DNA from: Chloroflexota bacterium
GTDB lineage: Bacteria > Chloroflexota > Limnocylindria > Limnocylindrales > CSP1-4
Length of the DNA: 7,572 bases
Direction of reading: 5' to 3'
NCBI GenBank assembly: GCA_021785115.1
Contig: JAJYGO010000158.1
Coordinates: 1-7,572 of the forward strand
Shown: positions 1 to 5,490 of the stretch, in pieces
How positions within the stretch are numbered: position 1 is the first letter of the stretch
Layout: every line of letters starts with the position of its first letter
The notes under the pieces: model-generated
Databases searched by the model: none
Told to the model about the DNA's origin: nothing
What the model saw: only the letters and a program-made list of their open reading frames with translations
Made by a program: the position numbers and the translations under genes

Positions 1-143
1 AGAACCGAGGAGAGGGAGTGATCGACGCTGCCGGACAGTCTGTGGCGCCTTGGTCGACGCCGGTCCGCAACGTACCACGTCCTGCGGGCCGTGTCGAACA
101 CAATTTCGCGGGCGCACGTGGGGAGCCCCGCTGTGCGGGCCGG

Positions 144-149
144 TAAAGT
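144..149 (+). promoter_or_regulatory. Candidate -10 box for a leaderless methyltransferase mRNA
   Basis: TAAAGT matches the TATAAT consensus at four of six positions and lies six bases before the ATG at 156. Transcription would therefore start at or very near the A of the start codon. No Shine-Dalgarno sequence precedes that ATG, which fits a leaderless message. I see no convincing -35. A 5-bp hairpin (CCCGC/GCGGG, 127-139) lies immediately upstream. This is inferred from spacing and from similar arrangements elsewhere in the window. Confidence 0.4.
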
Positions 150-155
150 ACGGCG

Positions 156-845
156 ATGGCCGCCTCGCCCCGCGCCTTCGTCCTGCGCCACACGAGCCTC
201 CGGCCGGTACCCGGACTCGCGGAGATCCGCCTCCACCTGGCCGACGAGGTGCTGCCGCTGTGGCATGCCGTCCAGGTCGAGACCGACGATCCGGACGCGG
301 CCCTGCCGTACTGGGCGTTCGCGTGGGCGGGCGGGATCGCGATCGGTCGGTACCTGCGTGAGCACCCCGAAGCCGTGGCGGGTCGGCGGGTGTTCGACCT
401 CGCATCCGGCTCCGGGCTGTGCGCGATCGCGTCGATGCATGCCGGCGCGGCTGAGGCGACCGGCACCGATATCGATGCCTTCGCCGCCGCAGCCATCGAG
501 CTCAACGCGCGCGCCAACGGCTGCCGGGTGACCGCCGTGCGTCGCGATGTCCTGGACGAGGAGCCGCCCGACGCGGACGTGATCCTGGCCGGCGACTGCT
601 GGTACCACGCCGGACTCGCCGAACGCGTCCTGCCATGGCTGCGCCGGGCCCGGGACCGCGAGATCGACGTCCTGGTCGGCGATCCCGGCCGCCGCTACCT
701 GCCCGCTGGCGAGCTGGTCGAGCTCGCCTCGTACGACGTCGCCACGACGACGGAGCTCGAGGACCTCGAGCGCAAACAGGGCCTGGTCTATGCCTTGCGG
801 CCGGCCGGGGTTGCCCCGGACCCCTTCCCCTCCACGATCGCGTAG
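156..845 (+). CDS. METTL20/ETF-beta-type lysine methyltransferase family protein (class I SAM-dependent)
   Basis: This 229-residue protein has the layout of the seven-beta-strand methyltransferases related to ETF-beta lysine methyltransferase (METTL20) and the nicotinamide N-methyltransferase-like group. An N-terminal segment (about residues 1-60) ends in LPYWAFAWAGG, the family's usual lead-in. Motif I is VFDLASGSG (79-87), which binds S-adenosylmethionine. The acidic end of strand 2 is GTDID (103-107). The post-motif is ILAGDCWY (143-150), matching the family's GD-x-x-Y signature. VGDPGRRYLP (174-183) is the strand-5 signature typical of this group. Length is normal and the core is intact. 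The ATG at 156 is chosen because a -10-like box lies six bases before it and no SD site is visible. The substrate cannot be read from sequence: ETF-beta is the known substrate of characterised relatives, but no etf gene is in the window. It converges on the mazF gene. Confidence 0.85.
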   Translation: MAASPRAFVLRHTSLRPVPGLAEIRLHLADEVLPLWHAVQVETDDPDAALPYWAFAWAGGIAIGRYLREHPEAVAGRRVFDLASGSGLCAIASMHAGAAEATGTDIDAFAAAAIELNARANGCRVTAVRRDVLDEEPPDADVILAGDCWYHAGLAERVLPWLRRARDREIDVLVGDPGRRYLPAGELVELASYDVATTTELEDLERKQGLVYALRPAGVAPDPFPSTIA

Positions 846-851
846 GGCGCG

Positions 852-865
852 AGCCGGGGCCGGCT
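852..865. terminator. Candidate bidirectional hairpin between convergent genes
   Basis: AGCCGG-GG-CCGGCT is a perfect 6-bp inverted repeat in the 26-base gap between the methyltransferase stop (843-845) and the end of mazF (872), whose transcripts converge here. Its position suits a shared transcription-ending hairpin. There is no T-tract on either side, so a standard intrinsic terminator is not shown, and a short GC-rich palindrome may arise by chance in this composition. Confidence 0.3.
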
Positions 866-871
866 GACGGC

Positions 872-1258
872 CTACTGGGCTCCGTCGACGGCGGGTGGGA
901 GGTCGAGGCCCAGCTGGTGCAGCAGCGCGTCACGAACCTGGCGCCGGATCTCCGGGCTGGAAACGTACTGGGCCTGGCCACCGATCTCGTACGCAGTCAC
1001 GCGTGACAGATCGATCGTCCGCACCTGGTGGCAGAGAATGACGGCATCCATGGTCTGGCCGCCGTGGCCCCGCGCGATCGCGACCTCGCCCGGATACTTC
1101 GCCTCGCGGGCGGAGATGGGGCAGACGGCCGCCATCCCGCTCCTGTGGAAGGCTTCGTACGAGACGACGATCGCTCGACGGGTCCCTTCTTGCTCGTGAC
1201 CCTGTGCCGGATCAAAGTCGACGAGCACGACCGCCCACCGAAGAGCGCCAGGGATCAT
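872..1258 (-). CDS. mazF: MazF/PemK-family endoribonuclease toxin
   Basis: The 128-residue protein fits the PemK/MazF toxin family of cytoplasmic sequence-specific RNases, which cut mRNA or stable RNA when the antitoxin is lost. The N-terminal strand WAVVLVDFDPAQGHEQEGT (8-26) is the family's opening signature, followed by RRAIVVS (27-33) with the conserved basic residue. VCPIS (45-49) occupies the usual P-[IVL]-[TS] position, with Ser49 in place of the more common Thr. CHQVRTIDLSR (76-86) matches the family's Q-x-R-T-[IL]-D block. The acidic, proline-containing C-terminus (119-128) is unremarkable. The ATG at 1258 overlaps the antitoxin stop by four bases (ATGA), the normal coupled arrangement. 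Length and motifs look intact, so this is probably the one complete toxin of the classical modules here. Cleavage specificity cannot be predicted. Confidence 0.9.
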   Translation of the reverse strand: MIPGALRWAVVLVDFDPAQGHEQEGTRRAIVVSYEAFHRSGMAAVCPISAREAKYPGEVAIARGHGGQTMDAVILCHQVRTIDLSRVTAYEIGGQAQYVSSPEIRRQVRDALLHQLGLDLPPAVDGAQ

Positions 1259-1509
1259 CTGGGCCAGACCTCCGTATCACGGAAATCAGCCGCGATCGCT
1301 CTTGTCTCCGTCGCGAACGCCGGATCCCTGGCCGCCGCCTCCCACAGGGACGCCTCCTCTCTCGCGCGGACCTCGAGGTAGAGGCGCTCGACTGCCATCT
1401 CGACCACGCCGTCCTGGCTGCTCGCCACTCGCGACAGCTCCGCGAGTTCGCGCACGTGATGGACGGTGGTCGAACTGAGGTTGTAGGTACGCTTCGTCTT
1501 TCCGGCCAT
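1255..1509 (-). CDS. Ribbon-helix-helix antitoxin partner of MazF
   Basis: This is a small 84-residue protein. KRTYNLSSTTVHHVRELA (6-23) looks like the beta-strand and first helix of a ribbon-helix-helix DNA-binding fold. It continues through SQDGVVEMAVERLYLEVR (31-48), the second helix. The C-terminal half is acidic and ends in TEVWPR, resembling the extended toxin-wrapping tails of MazE-like antitoxins. Expected roles are neutralising the downstream MazF and repressing the operon. The start at 1509 is preferred over the in-frame ATG at 1530. The promoter's -10 lies six bases upstream of 1509, and the 1530 codon falls inside the operator-like repeat. The stop codon overlaps the toxin start. 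The antitoxin role rests mainly on position and fold pattern, because this family is short and diverse. Confidence 0.8.
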   Translation of the reverse strand: MAGKTKRTYNLSSTTVHHVRELAELSRVASSQDGVVEMAVERLYLEVRAREEASLWEAAARDPAFATETRAIAADFRDTEVWPR

Positions 1510-1515
1510 GGGCGC

Positions 1516-1544
1516 AGTATCTACATCCATAAGATACGTGTCAA
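1516..1544 (-). promoter_or_regulatory. Promoter and operator of the antitoxin-mazF operon
   Basis: On the minus strand, TTGACA (1544-1539) is followed after 17 bases by GATACT (1521-1516), and then by six bases and the antitoxin ATG at 1509. A perfect 6-bp inverted repeat, GTATCT/AGATAC with a 9-base spacer (1517-1537), fills the gap between the two promoter boxes and overlaps the -10. An operator placed this way would block polymerase, matching the autoregulation typical of ribbon-helix-helix antitoxins. The transcript would begin at or next to the start codon. The boxes and repeat are visible; repression by this antitoxin is inferred. Confidence 0.65.
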
Positions 1545-1576
1545 TTCCACACCCGTACTCTGGACGGCCCGTGCGC

Positions 1577-2137
1577 TCAATCGGTCGCGATGGCCGCAGC
1601 GATCCGGTCGATCCCATACTCGAACGCCGCATCCACGTCACCACCGAGACGGAAGGCACCGGCGAGCTCCATGCTCACGAACCCGTGGGCCCAGGCCACG
1701 ATTGTCCTCGCGGCCTCGAGTCCCTGCTGGTTGCCAGCGAGGGCGGCCGCCGTGCGAAGGAGCGTCGCGCTCAGCCGAGCGTTCACGTCCGCATCGACGC
1801 GCCATCCCTCGGGGAGCGGGGCGAACAACAACCCGTACGCTCCCGGGTGCTCCTGCGCGAAAGCTCGCTGGGCGGCCGCCATCGAGCGGAGATCGTCTCT
1901 CGGATTGCCGGCACGGGCCGCCGCATCCAGCCGAGCGGTGAGCTCGCCTGCCGCGTCGTTCGAGATCAGCCGCACGAGGTCGGCCCGGCGCTTCACCCGC
2001 TTGTAGAGAGACGGCGCGCGAACGCCGACCGCCTCCGCGACCGCCTGCATCGTGAGGGCCTCGAGACCCTCGGATTCGAGGATACGCCGGCCGACTGACA
2101 CGATCTTCTCGGTCGAGGTTCGCGCGGGCGTCGGCAC
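1577..2137 (-). CDS. TetR/AcrR-family transcriptional repressor with WHG-type C-terminal domain
   Basis: The 186-residue protein has a TetR N-terminal helix-turn-helix. STEKIVSVGRRILESEGLEA (8-27) is helix 1, LTMQAVAEAVGV (28-39) leads into the turn, and APSLYKRVKRRADLV (41-55) is the recognition helix and following segment. The C-terminal ligand domain contains AYGLLFAPLP (100-109) and the stretch WAHGFVSMELAG (149-160), resembling the WHG-type TetR C-terminal domain. The GTG at 2137 is chosen because GGAGGAAGGA lies just upstream; the nearby ATG at 2152 is out of frame. It is divergent from the metallo-beta-lactamase-fold hydrolase, and the shared gap carries two inverted repeats. It most likely represses both itself and the hydrolase, with release by a small ligand. 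The ligand is unknown. Its stop lies 33 bases from the antitoxin promoter. Confidence 0.9.
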   Translation of the reverse strand: MPTPARTSTEKIVSVGRRILESEGLEALTMQAVAEAVGVRAPSLYKRVKRRADLVRLISNDAAGELTARLDAAARAGNPRDDLRSMAAAQRAFAQEHPGAYGLLFAPLPEGWRVDADVNARLSATLLRTAAALAGNQQGLEAARTIVAWAHGFVSMELAGAFRLGGDVDAAFEYGIDRIAAAIATD

Positions 2138-2152
2138 GTTCCTTCCTCCATG

Positions 2153-2167
2153 GCTATTGACAATAGC
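2153..2167. promoter_or_regulatory. Candidate TetR operator 1
   Basis: GCTATTG-A-CAATAGC is a perfect 15-bp palindrome with 7-bp arms. It covers the -35 box of the rightward promoter (TTGACA, 2157-2162) and the predicted start point of the leftward tetR transcript (about 2162). Its AT-rich content stands out from the surrounding GC-rich DNA. Palindromes of this size next to a divergent tetR gene are the usual binding sites of the repressor dimer. Binding itself is inferred. Confidence 0.65.
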
Positions 2168-2186
2168 TATGATGGCTACGTACTAT
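2157..2186 (+). promoter_or_regulatory. Promoter of the metallo-beta-lactamase-fold gene
   Basis: On the plus strand, TTGACA (2157-2162) is followed after 18 bases by TACTAT (2181-2186). It faces and interleaves with the tetR promoter, so one set of bound repressors could close both. The predicted start near 2193 gives a leader of about 100 bases before the GTG at 2296. That leader contains the tandem element AAGCTCGA, repeated at 11-base spacing near 2221-2240. Confidence 0.5.
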
Positions 2187-2197
2187 AGCCGTGTCAA
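2169..2197 (-). promoter_or_regulatory. Promoter of the tetR-family gene
   Basis: On the minus strand, TTGACA (2197-2192) is followed after 17 bases by CATCAT (2174-2169), four of six matches to TATAAT. The predicted start near 2162 leaves a leader of about 25 bases that contains the strong ribosome-binding site. Both palindromes overlap this promoter, which predicts autorepression. Confidence 0.55.
2174..2190. promoter_or_regulatory. Candidate TetR operator 2
   Basis: GGCTA-N7-TAGCC is a 17-bp imperfect palindrome sharing the GGCTA/TAGCC core with operator 1. Its centre (2182) is 22 bp from the centre of operator 1 (2160), so two dimers would lie on the same face of the helix. It sits between the -35 and -10 of the leftward tetR promoter and covers the -10 of the rightward one. 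Confidence 0.5.
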
Positions 2198-2295
2198 TGT
2201 AACGCATGGCCTCCCGCCCGACAAGCTCGATGCAAGCTCGAGACTCCAGCGACCGCGTGTGGGATGCCGGCACGACAACGGAAGGACCTCCAAGC

Positions 2296-3057
2296 GTGGA
2301 ACTCTCCCCCTCGCTGCATCGGCTCTGCGCGTCGAGCCTCGTGAACAGCTATCTCGTCGAGGACGCCGGGCAGATCACGGTCATCGACGCCGGTCTGCCG
2401 GGCCTGTGGAAGGACCTGATCTCAGAGCTCGAGCGGATGGGGCGGTCGCTGAAGGACATCCGCGCCGTCCTGTTGACGCACGGCGACGTCGATCACGTCG
2501 GCTTTGCGGAGCGGCTGCGCCGGGACCACGGCGTCAGTATCTGGGTCAGCGAGCCGGACGCCGCTGAAGCGCGGGGCGAGGTGCCGAAGCCGGCCACGGC
2601 CAGGGATCCGATGCGCCTCGTCCCGATGGTGCAGTTCCTGGCGTATGGGATGACCCACGGGGGTCTTCGCAGGACGCCGGTCGCGGAGGTCGGGACGTTC
2701 ACGGGGGGCACGACCCTCGATGTGCCGGGGGCGCCCCGGGTCATTGCGCTGCCAGGACACACGCCCGGATCCGTCGCCTTCCACGTGCCTGCCGTCGACG
2801 CGCTCTTCATGGGCGACGCGATGACGACCCGATCGGTGACCACGGGACGCGTGGGTCCGGCGCTTGGCCCCTTCACGGTTGACCCCGCTCTGGCACGCGC
2901 GTCGCTCGCGGCTCTCGAAGGCCTGACGCCGCGCTGGGTTCTTCCCGGCCATGGCGACCCCTGGAGCGGCGGGTTGCCCGAGGCTCTGCGCCTCATCCTC
3001 GCCGCGACGGGCGGCCCTCCAGCGCTCCCCCGCCGTGGACCCCGATCGCGCGGGTGA
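2296..3057 (+). CDS. Metallo-beta-lactamase-fold hydrolase (glyoxalase II/lactonase-like)
   Basis: With the GTG at 2296 the protein has 253 residues and the full metallo-beta-lactamase layout. LVNSYLVED (15-23) and ITVIDAGLPG (27-36) form the first strands. THGDVDHVG (61-69) is the metal site, then LPGHTPGS (152-159), LFMGDAM (170-176) and WVLPGHGDPW (214-223), giving ligands His62, Asp66, His67, His155, Asp174 and His219. The usual HxHxDH is HGDVDH here, so the second His is Asp64. That variant is familiar in this superfamily, so it does not imply inactivity. An in-frame ATG exists at 2206 but lacks an SD site. GTG 2296 has GGAAGGA nine bases upstream and places the conserved strand near the N-terminus. 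Divergence from tetR suggests induction by its substrate or product. The substrate is unknown. The last 15 residues are a Pro/Arg-rich tail. Confidence 0.85.
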   Translation: MELSPSLHRLCASSLVNSYLVEDAGQITVIDAGLPGLWKDLISELERMGRSLKDIRAVLLTHGDVDHVGFAERLRRDHGVSIWVSEPDAAEARGEVPKPATARDPMRLVPMVQFLAYGMTHGGLRRTPVAEVGTFTGGTTLDVPGAPRVIALPGHTPGSVAFHVPAVDALFMGDAMTTRSVTTGRVGPALGPFTVDPALARASLAALEGLTPRWVLPGHGDPWSGGLPEALRLILAATGGPPALPRRGPRSRG

Positions 3058-3141
3058 GCGTCGCCTCGCGCGTCGGGGTAGTCGACCGTCCACGTCGCTC
3101 CCTCGCGGCGGACGGACGAGTCCTCGAGCAGGCCCAGGCCA

Positions 3142-3936
3142 ATGTACGGCAGGCCCACGGGTGCGGGGACATCCCTCGTCTCCTATCGCGCCTGGCGGGG
3201 GCACCGTTCCGGCGTGAGGGACGCCGGTGGTTGCCGGGCCGTCATCGACCTGGGCTCGAAGACCTGGGCAACGGTTCGAGCGCAGCTGCTTCCCGCCGGG
3301 TACCCGCCAGCGATCTGCCCGCGGCGGCTTGCGACCGCAGGACGGGTGCGCAGGCTGCAGAAGAGCCTCTACGTCGTCGCCGATCCGGTGCGAGACACGC
3401 CCCCTATCGCGATCGCAGATGCCATCTTCGCGGAGCTCGATCACTACGTTACAACCGACGCTGCGCTCATGGTCCAGGGCCTGATCGACCAGCCCGTCCC
3501 GGTGATCACCGTCGTGCTCACGGTGCCCGGCCGCCGGTCGGTTCGACAGAATGGGGCATCGGTTCATCCCGTGACGCTCGCGGGTCGGACGTTCTCGGCT
3601 TCCCAGACGTTCGAAACGACCACGGAGGGGTTCAGGCTGCGGTTGGCAACCCGCGAGCAAGCGGTCGTCGATGCGCTGGCCGAGCCACGGTGGATGACCC
3701 ACTTCTCGCTCCTGCCTGAGATCCTCCGCTCCTTCGACGAGAGCGAGATAGCGCGGACTGCGGAGCGGGCGATCGAGCGAAGCGGCGCGGCGGCGCAGCG
3801 CCTCGCCTTCCTGCTCGAGGATGCCGGTCGCGAGATCCCGACCCCACTGGCGGCGGTGAAGCCGAAGTCGACGGTGGATCTCGTGCCACGACACCGCCAC
3901 GGCGTGTTCTCCACCCGCTGGCGCGTCTACGGCTGA
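3142..3936 (+). CDS. AbiEi-family antitoxin / transcriptional regulator of a type IV toxin-antitoxin module
   Basis: The reading frame gives 264 residues from ATG 3142. A short winged-helix-like N-terminal part ends in RRLATAGRVRRLQKSLYVVA (61-80), resembling the L-x-x-G-x-[IL]-x-R-[IL]-x-[RK]-[GS]-[LV]-Y motif of AbiEi proteins. ALMVQGLIDQPVP (108-120) corresponds to the conserved [SA]-x-L-x-x-[HQ]-GL-[TI]-[DE]-Q segment. Later come REQAVVDALAEPR (172-184) and an alpha-helical region ending in AFLLEDAG. Known AbiEi proteins bind their promoter and antagonise the AbiEii nucleotidyltransferase encoded next to them, and an AbiEii-like gene follows here. The start is uncertain: neither ATG 3142 nor GTG 3214 has a good SD site or -10. 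The latter would remove an unconserved 24-residue extension. Family assignment is by motif pattern only. Confidence 0.72.
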   Translation: MYGRPTGAGTSLVSYRAWRGHRSGVRDAGGCRAVIDLGSKTWATVRAQLLPAGYPPAICPRRLATAGRVRRLQKSLYVVADPVRDTPPIAIADAIFAELDHYVTTDAALMVQGLIDQPVPVITVVLTVPGRRSVRQNGASVHPVTLAGRTFSASQTFETTTEGFRLRLATREQAVVDALAEPRWMTHFSLLPEILRSFDESEIARTAERAIERSGAAAQRLAFLLEDAGREIPTPLAAVKPKSTVDLVPRHRHGVFSTRWRVYG

Positions 3937-4003
3937 GCCGAGAACCCGAGAGTCCATTACGATCGACTATCAGGCCGCGCGAGCGGCCTCGGACAGAGCT
4001 GCG

Positions 4004-4441
4004 ATGGTCCGGCCTCAGAACGAGGAGGCGTGCTTCGTCCTGCTCACCGTCCTGCAGCGCGGTGCCGGCGATCCCGAGAGCTTCATCCACGGAGTGGCGA
4101 TCAACGGCGGGATCCCGATGGCCGGGGAGCTCCACTCGCCCAGGGCCTCCGCGGACATCGACGCCACGAGCGGGGCGATGAAGCGTGTCGACGTCCAGGT
4201 GGTGGTCCGCGATCTGCGGAACGCAGGACAGGAATTCAGTCTCCGCCAGGACGGTGAGCCCGAACGAACCGCCGGGGGCTCCATCATCCATCTTCGGTTC
4301 GAGTCGCTCACCGATGCCGGTACGGCGAAGATCGAGGTCGGCGTTCGCGAGGATCTCGTCTTTGCGGTTCGTGACGCCTTCTTCGACGTTTCCGACCTGG
4401 GACTCACGCCGTTCACGTTGCCGGCAGTGCGGCTCGACTGA
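4004..4441 (+). CDS. AbiEii-like nucleotidyltransferase toxin, C-terminally truncated
   Basis: Only 145 residues remain of a family usually about 220-300 long. The nucleotidyltransferase core is visible: INGGIPMAGELHSPRASADID (33-53) fits the GG-x(n)-R-x-S-x-D-[IL]-D signature. KIEVGVRED (109-117) is the later acidic strand. The frame stops at AVRLD (141-145), where relatives continue with the helix carrying the EK-x-RAL and PRD-x-YDL motifs. No continuation is visible in any frame of 4442-4612, so the 3' part seems lost by deletion or replacement rather than by one point mutation. The frame is open upstream of ATG 4004 back into the end of the abiEi-like gene, without a conventional start. 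It is therefore probably a non-functional toxin remnant, though a minimal nucleotidyltransferase cannot be excluded. Confidence 0.65.
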   Translation: MVRPQNEEACFVLLTVLQRGAGDPESFIHGVAINGGIPMAGELHSPRASADIDATSGAMKRVDVQVVVRDLRNAGQEFSLRQDGEPERTAGGSIIHLRFESLTDAGTAKIEVGVREDLVFAVRDAFFDVSDLGLTPFTLPAVRLD

Positions 4442-4612
4442 TCGACGCGCCTCATGGCGCTGCCGGTCCGCGGGTTCGCCGTCGGGTTGTCGACCTTCCG
4501 GATCGTCATGCCGATCCCCGTGCGGATGATGATGCTGGTGTACGTCGCCTGCCTGTCGTACGTGTCACCGGTTGGTTCGGCGCTCCGGGTCTACTCGCAG
4601 GGTGCCGGCGAC

Positions 4613-5029
4613 TCAGGACGCGGGTTTGCGAGCACTGTTGAGTGCGACCGCTTGGCGAATGAGCGCCTTGAAGGCGGACTCGTCAACTTCTTCTCCTGCG
4701 TGGATGTCGATCGCGCGGCGTGTGTTTCCGTCGAGACTCGAGTTGAAGAGACGGGCCGGATCCACCAGAGACGCGCCCTTGGCGAAGGTCAGCTTCACGA
4801 CACTCTTGTAGGACTCGCCAGTGCAGATGATGCCGTCGTGCGACCAAACCGGGGTGCCCGGGGTCGAGGACTTGATCCACTTCATCTCCTCGACGACGTC
4901 CGGGTCTGCTTCCTTGATGAGCTTGCGCATTCTGCTGAGGGTTTCCCCGCGCCAGTCCTCGAGTTCGGCGATTCTGTTCGAGATGAGCTCCGATGCCGAC
5001 TGGCCCTGGCTCGCGCCCGACTTCTTCAT
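4613..5029 (-). CDS. DUF1801-domain protein (YdhG/YjbR-like fold)
   Basis: The 138-residue protein fits DUF1801. [20 protein letters not shown] (23-42) is the first helix, [19 protein letters not shown] (45-63) carries the family's E-x-x-KW and P-x-W pattern, and [17 protein letters not shown] (66-82) is the central sheet. The segment up to 126 completes the domain. The ATG at 5029 is used because GGAGGAG precedes it by eight bases. The longer in-frame reading from 5140 would add an unrelated Arg/Ala-rich leader. DUF1801 proteins are small cytoplasmic proteins of mostly unknown biochemical role, so no function is assigned. The first ten residues ([10 protein letters not shown]) are polar and probably disordered. 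It is alone on this strand and converges on the truncated AbiEii-like gene. Confidence 0.85.
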   Translation of the reverse strand: MKKSGASQGQSASELISNRIAELEDWRGETLSRMRKLIKEADPDVVEEMKWIKSSTPGTPVWSHDGIICTGESYKSVVKLTFAKGASLVDPARLFNSSLDGNTRRAIDIHAGEEVDESAFKALIRQAVALNSARKPAS

Positions 5030-5075
5030 GTTCTCATCTCCTCCAGCGAGGGGACTCACGCGGTGTGCGGGAGAA

Positions 5076-5106
5076 CACCTAACCACCGGTCGGCGGAGCC
5101 AGTCAA
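5076..5106 (-). promoter_or_regulatory. Weak candidate promoter of the DUF1801 gene
   Basis: On the minus strand, TTGACT (5106-5101) lies upstream of the gene, with TTAGGT (5082-5077) or TAGGTG (5081-5076) at 18-19 bases spacing as a poor -10. It would give a leader of about 40 bases including the GGAGGAG site. The -35 is good and the -10 is not. Confidence 0.3.
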
Positions 5107-5261
5107 GGGCCGCCGCGGCGAGCATAGCGAACCGTTGCACGCGGCGGGCGGCCGCAGGGCGCGCACCCTTGGCGGGCGGCCTTGCGACCTCACGATCAAC
5201 CTGCGGGCGGCCCCAGGTGCCGCCCGGTCCGGGACGCCCGAGGCCCCGGGCGCGACGGTGC

Positions 5262-5267
5262 TACCCT
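5262..5267 (+). promoter_or_regulatory. Possible -10 box before the hairpin cluster
   Basis: TACCCT has the TAnnnT form and is framed by the inverted repeat GACGG/CCGTC (5254-5274). A transcript starting about seven bases downstream would begin just before the 5' arm of the 5277-5356 hairpin. No -35 is visible. An ATG at 5281 opens a 71-codon basic frame ending at 5496, which I regard as unlikely to be a gene. Confidence 0.2.
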
Positions 5268-5276
5268 CGCCGTCAA

Positions 5277-5356
5277 CCGAATGGGTGAAGGCGCTCGATT
5301 GAGACCGGACAAGAGGTTGGCGCGCCGCCTCCCGGCCCTATGCCGTACCCATTCGG
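5277..5356. repeat. Long nested inverted repeat (hairpin 1)
   Basis: CCGAATGGGT (5277-5286) and ACCCATTCGG (5347-5356) are perfect 10-bp complementary arms. Inside them GGCGC (5290-5294) can pair with GCGCC (5322-5326). The element could form an 80-base stem-loop in RNA or mark the ends of a small inserted element. Ten-base arms at this spacing can occur by chance in a window this size, so the case rests on the nesting and on the neighbouring hairpins. Confidence 0.45.
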
Positions 5357-5385
5357 CGACGCGACGGGGAAAGCTAGCTGAGCGC

Positions 5386-5419
5386 CACCCGGCCGGTCAG
5401 CGACGGTCGCTCGCCGGTG
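5386..5419. repeat. Nested inverted repeat (hairpin 2)
   Basis: Outer arms CACC plus GGC (5386-5393, with one bulged C) pair with GCC plus GGTG (5413-5419). Inner arms AGCGA (5399-5403) and TCGCT (5407-5411) close a three-base loop. The whole is a 34-base stem-loop lying between hairpins 1 and 3. Confidence 0.35.
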
Positions 5420-5490
5420 CCATAAGAGGCGGTCTACAAACAGGCAGGGCCCCCCGACAGAAACGAGGCCCAGCAGGGAACGGGCCGCCA

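Noticed and set aside
18..146. Small frame of 42 codons starting at GTG 18 after a purine-rich GGAGAGGGA stretch
   Set aside because: The product has no recognisable feature, its stop overlaps the -10 box of the next gene, and the start is next to the window edge, so coding cannot be supported.
2422..3957. Minus-strand open frame of 511 codons
   Set aside because: It lies antisense to the hydrolase and AbiEi-like genes, is Arg/Gly/Pro-rich throughout, and has no domain pattern. Long antisense frames are common at this GC content.
4480..4590. Minus-strand reading [20 protein letters not shown] downstream of the DUF1801 gene
   Set aside because: It has no start codon with a ribosome-binding site, runs antisense into the AbiEii-like gene, and matches no family I know.
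4454..5302. Plus-strand open frame of 282 codons
   Set aside because: It runs antisense to the DUF1801 gene, which has a strong ribosome-binding site and clear family motifs. The initial hydrophobic stretch ([12 protein letters not shown]) is not enough to support a membrane protein.
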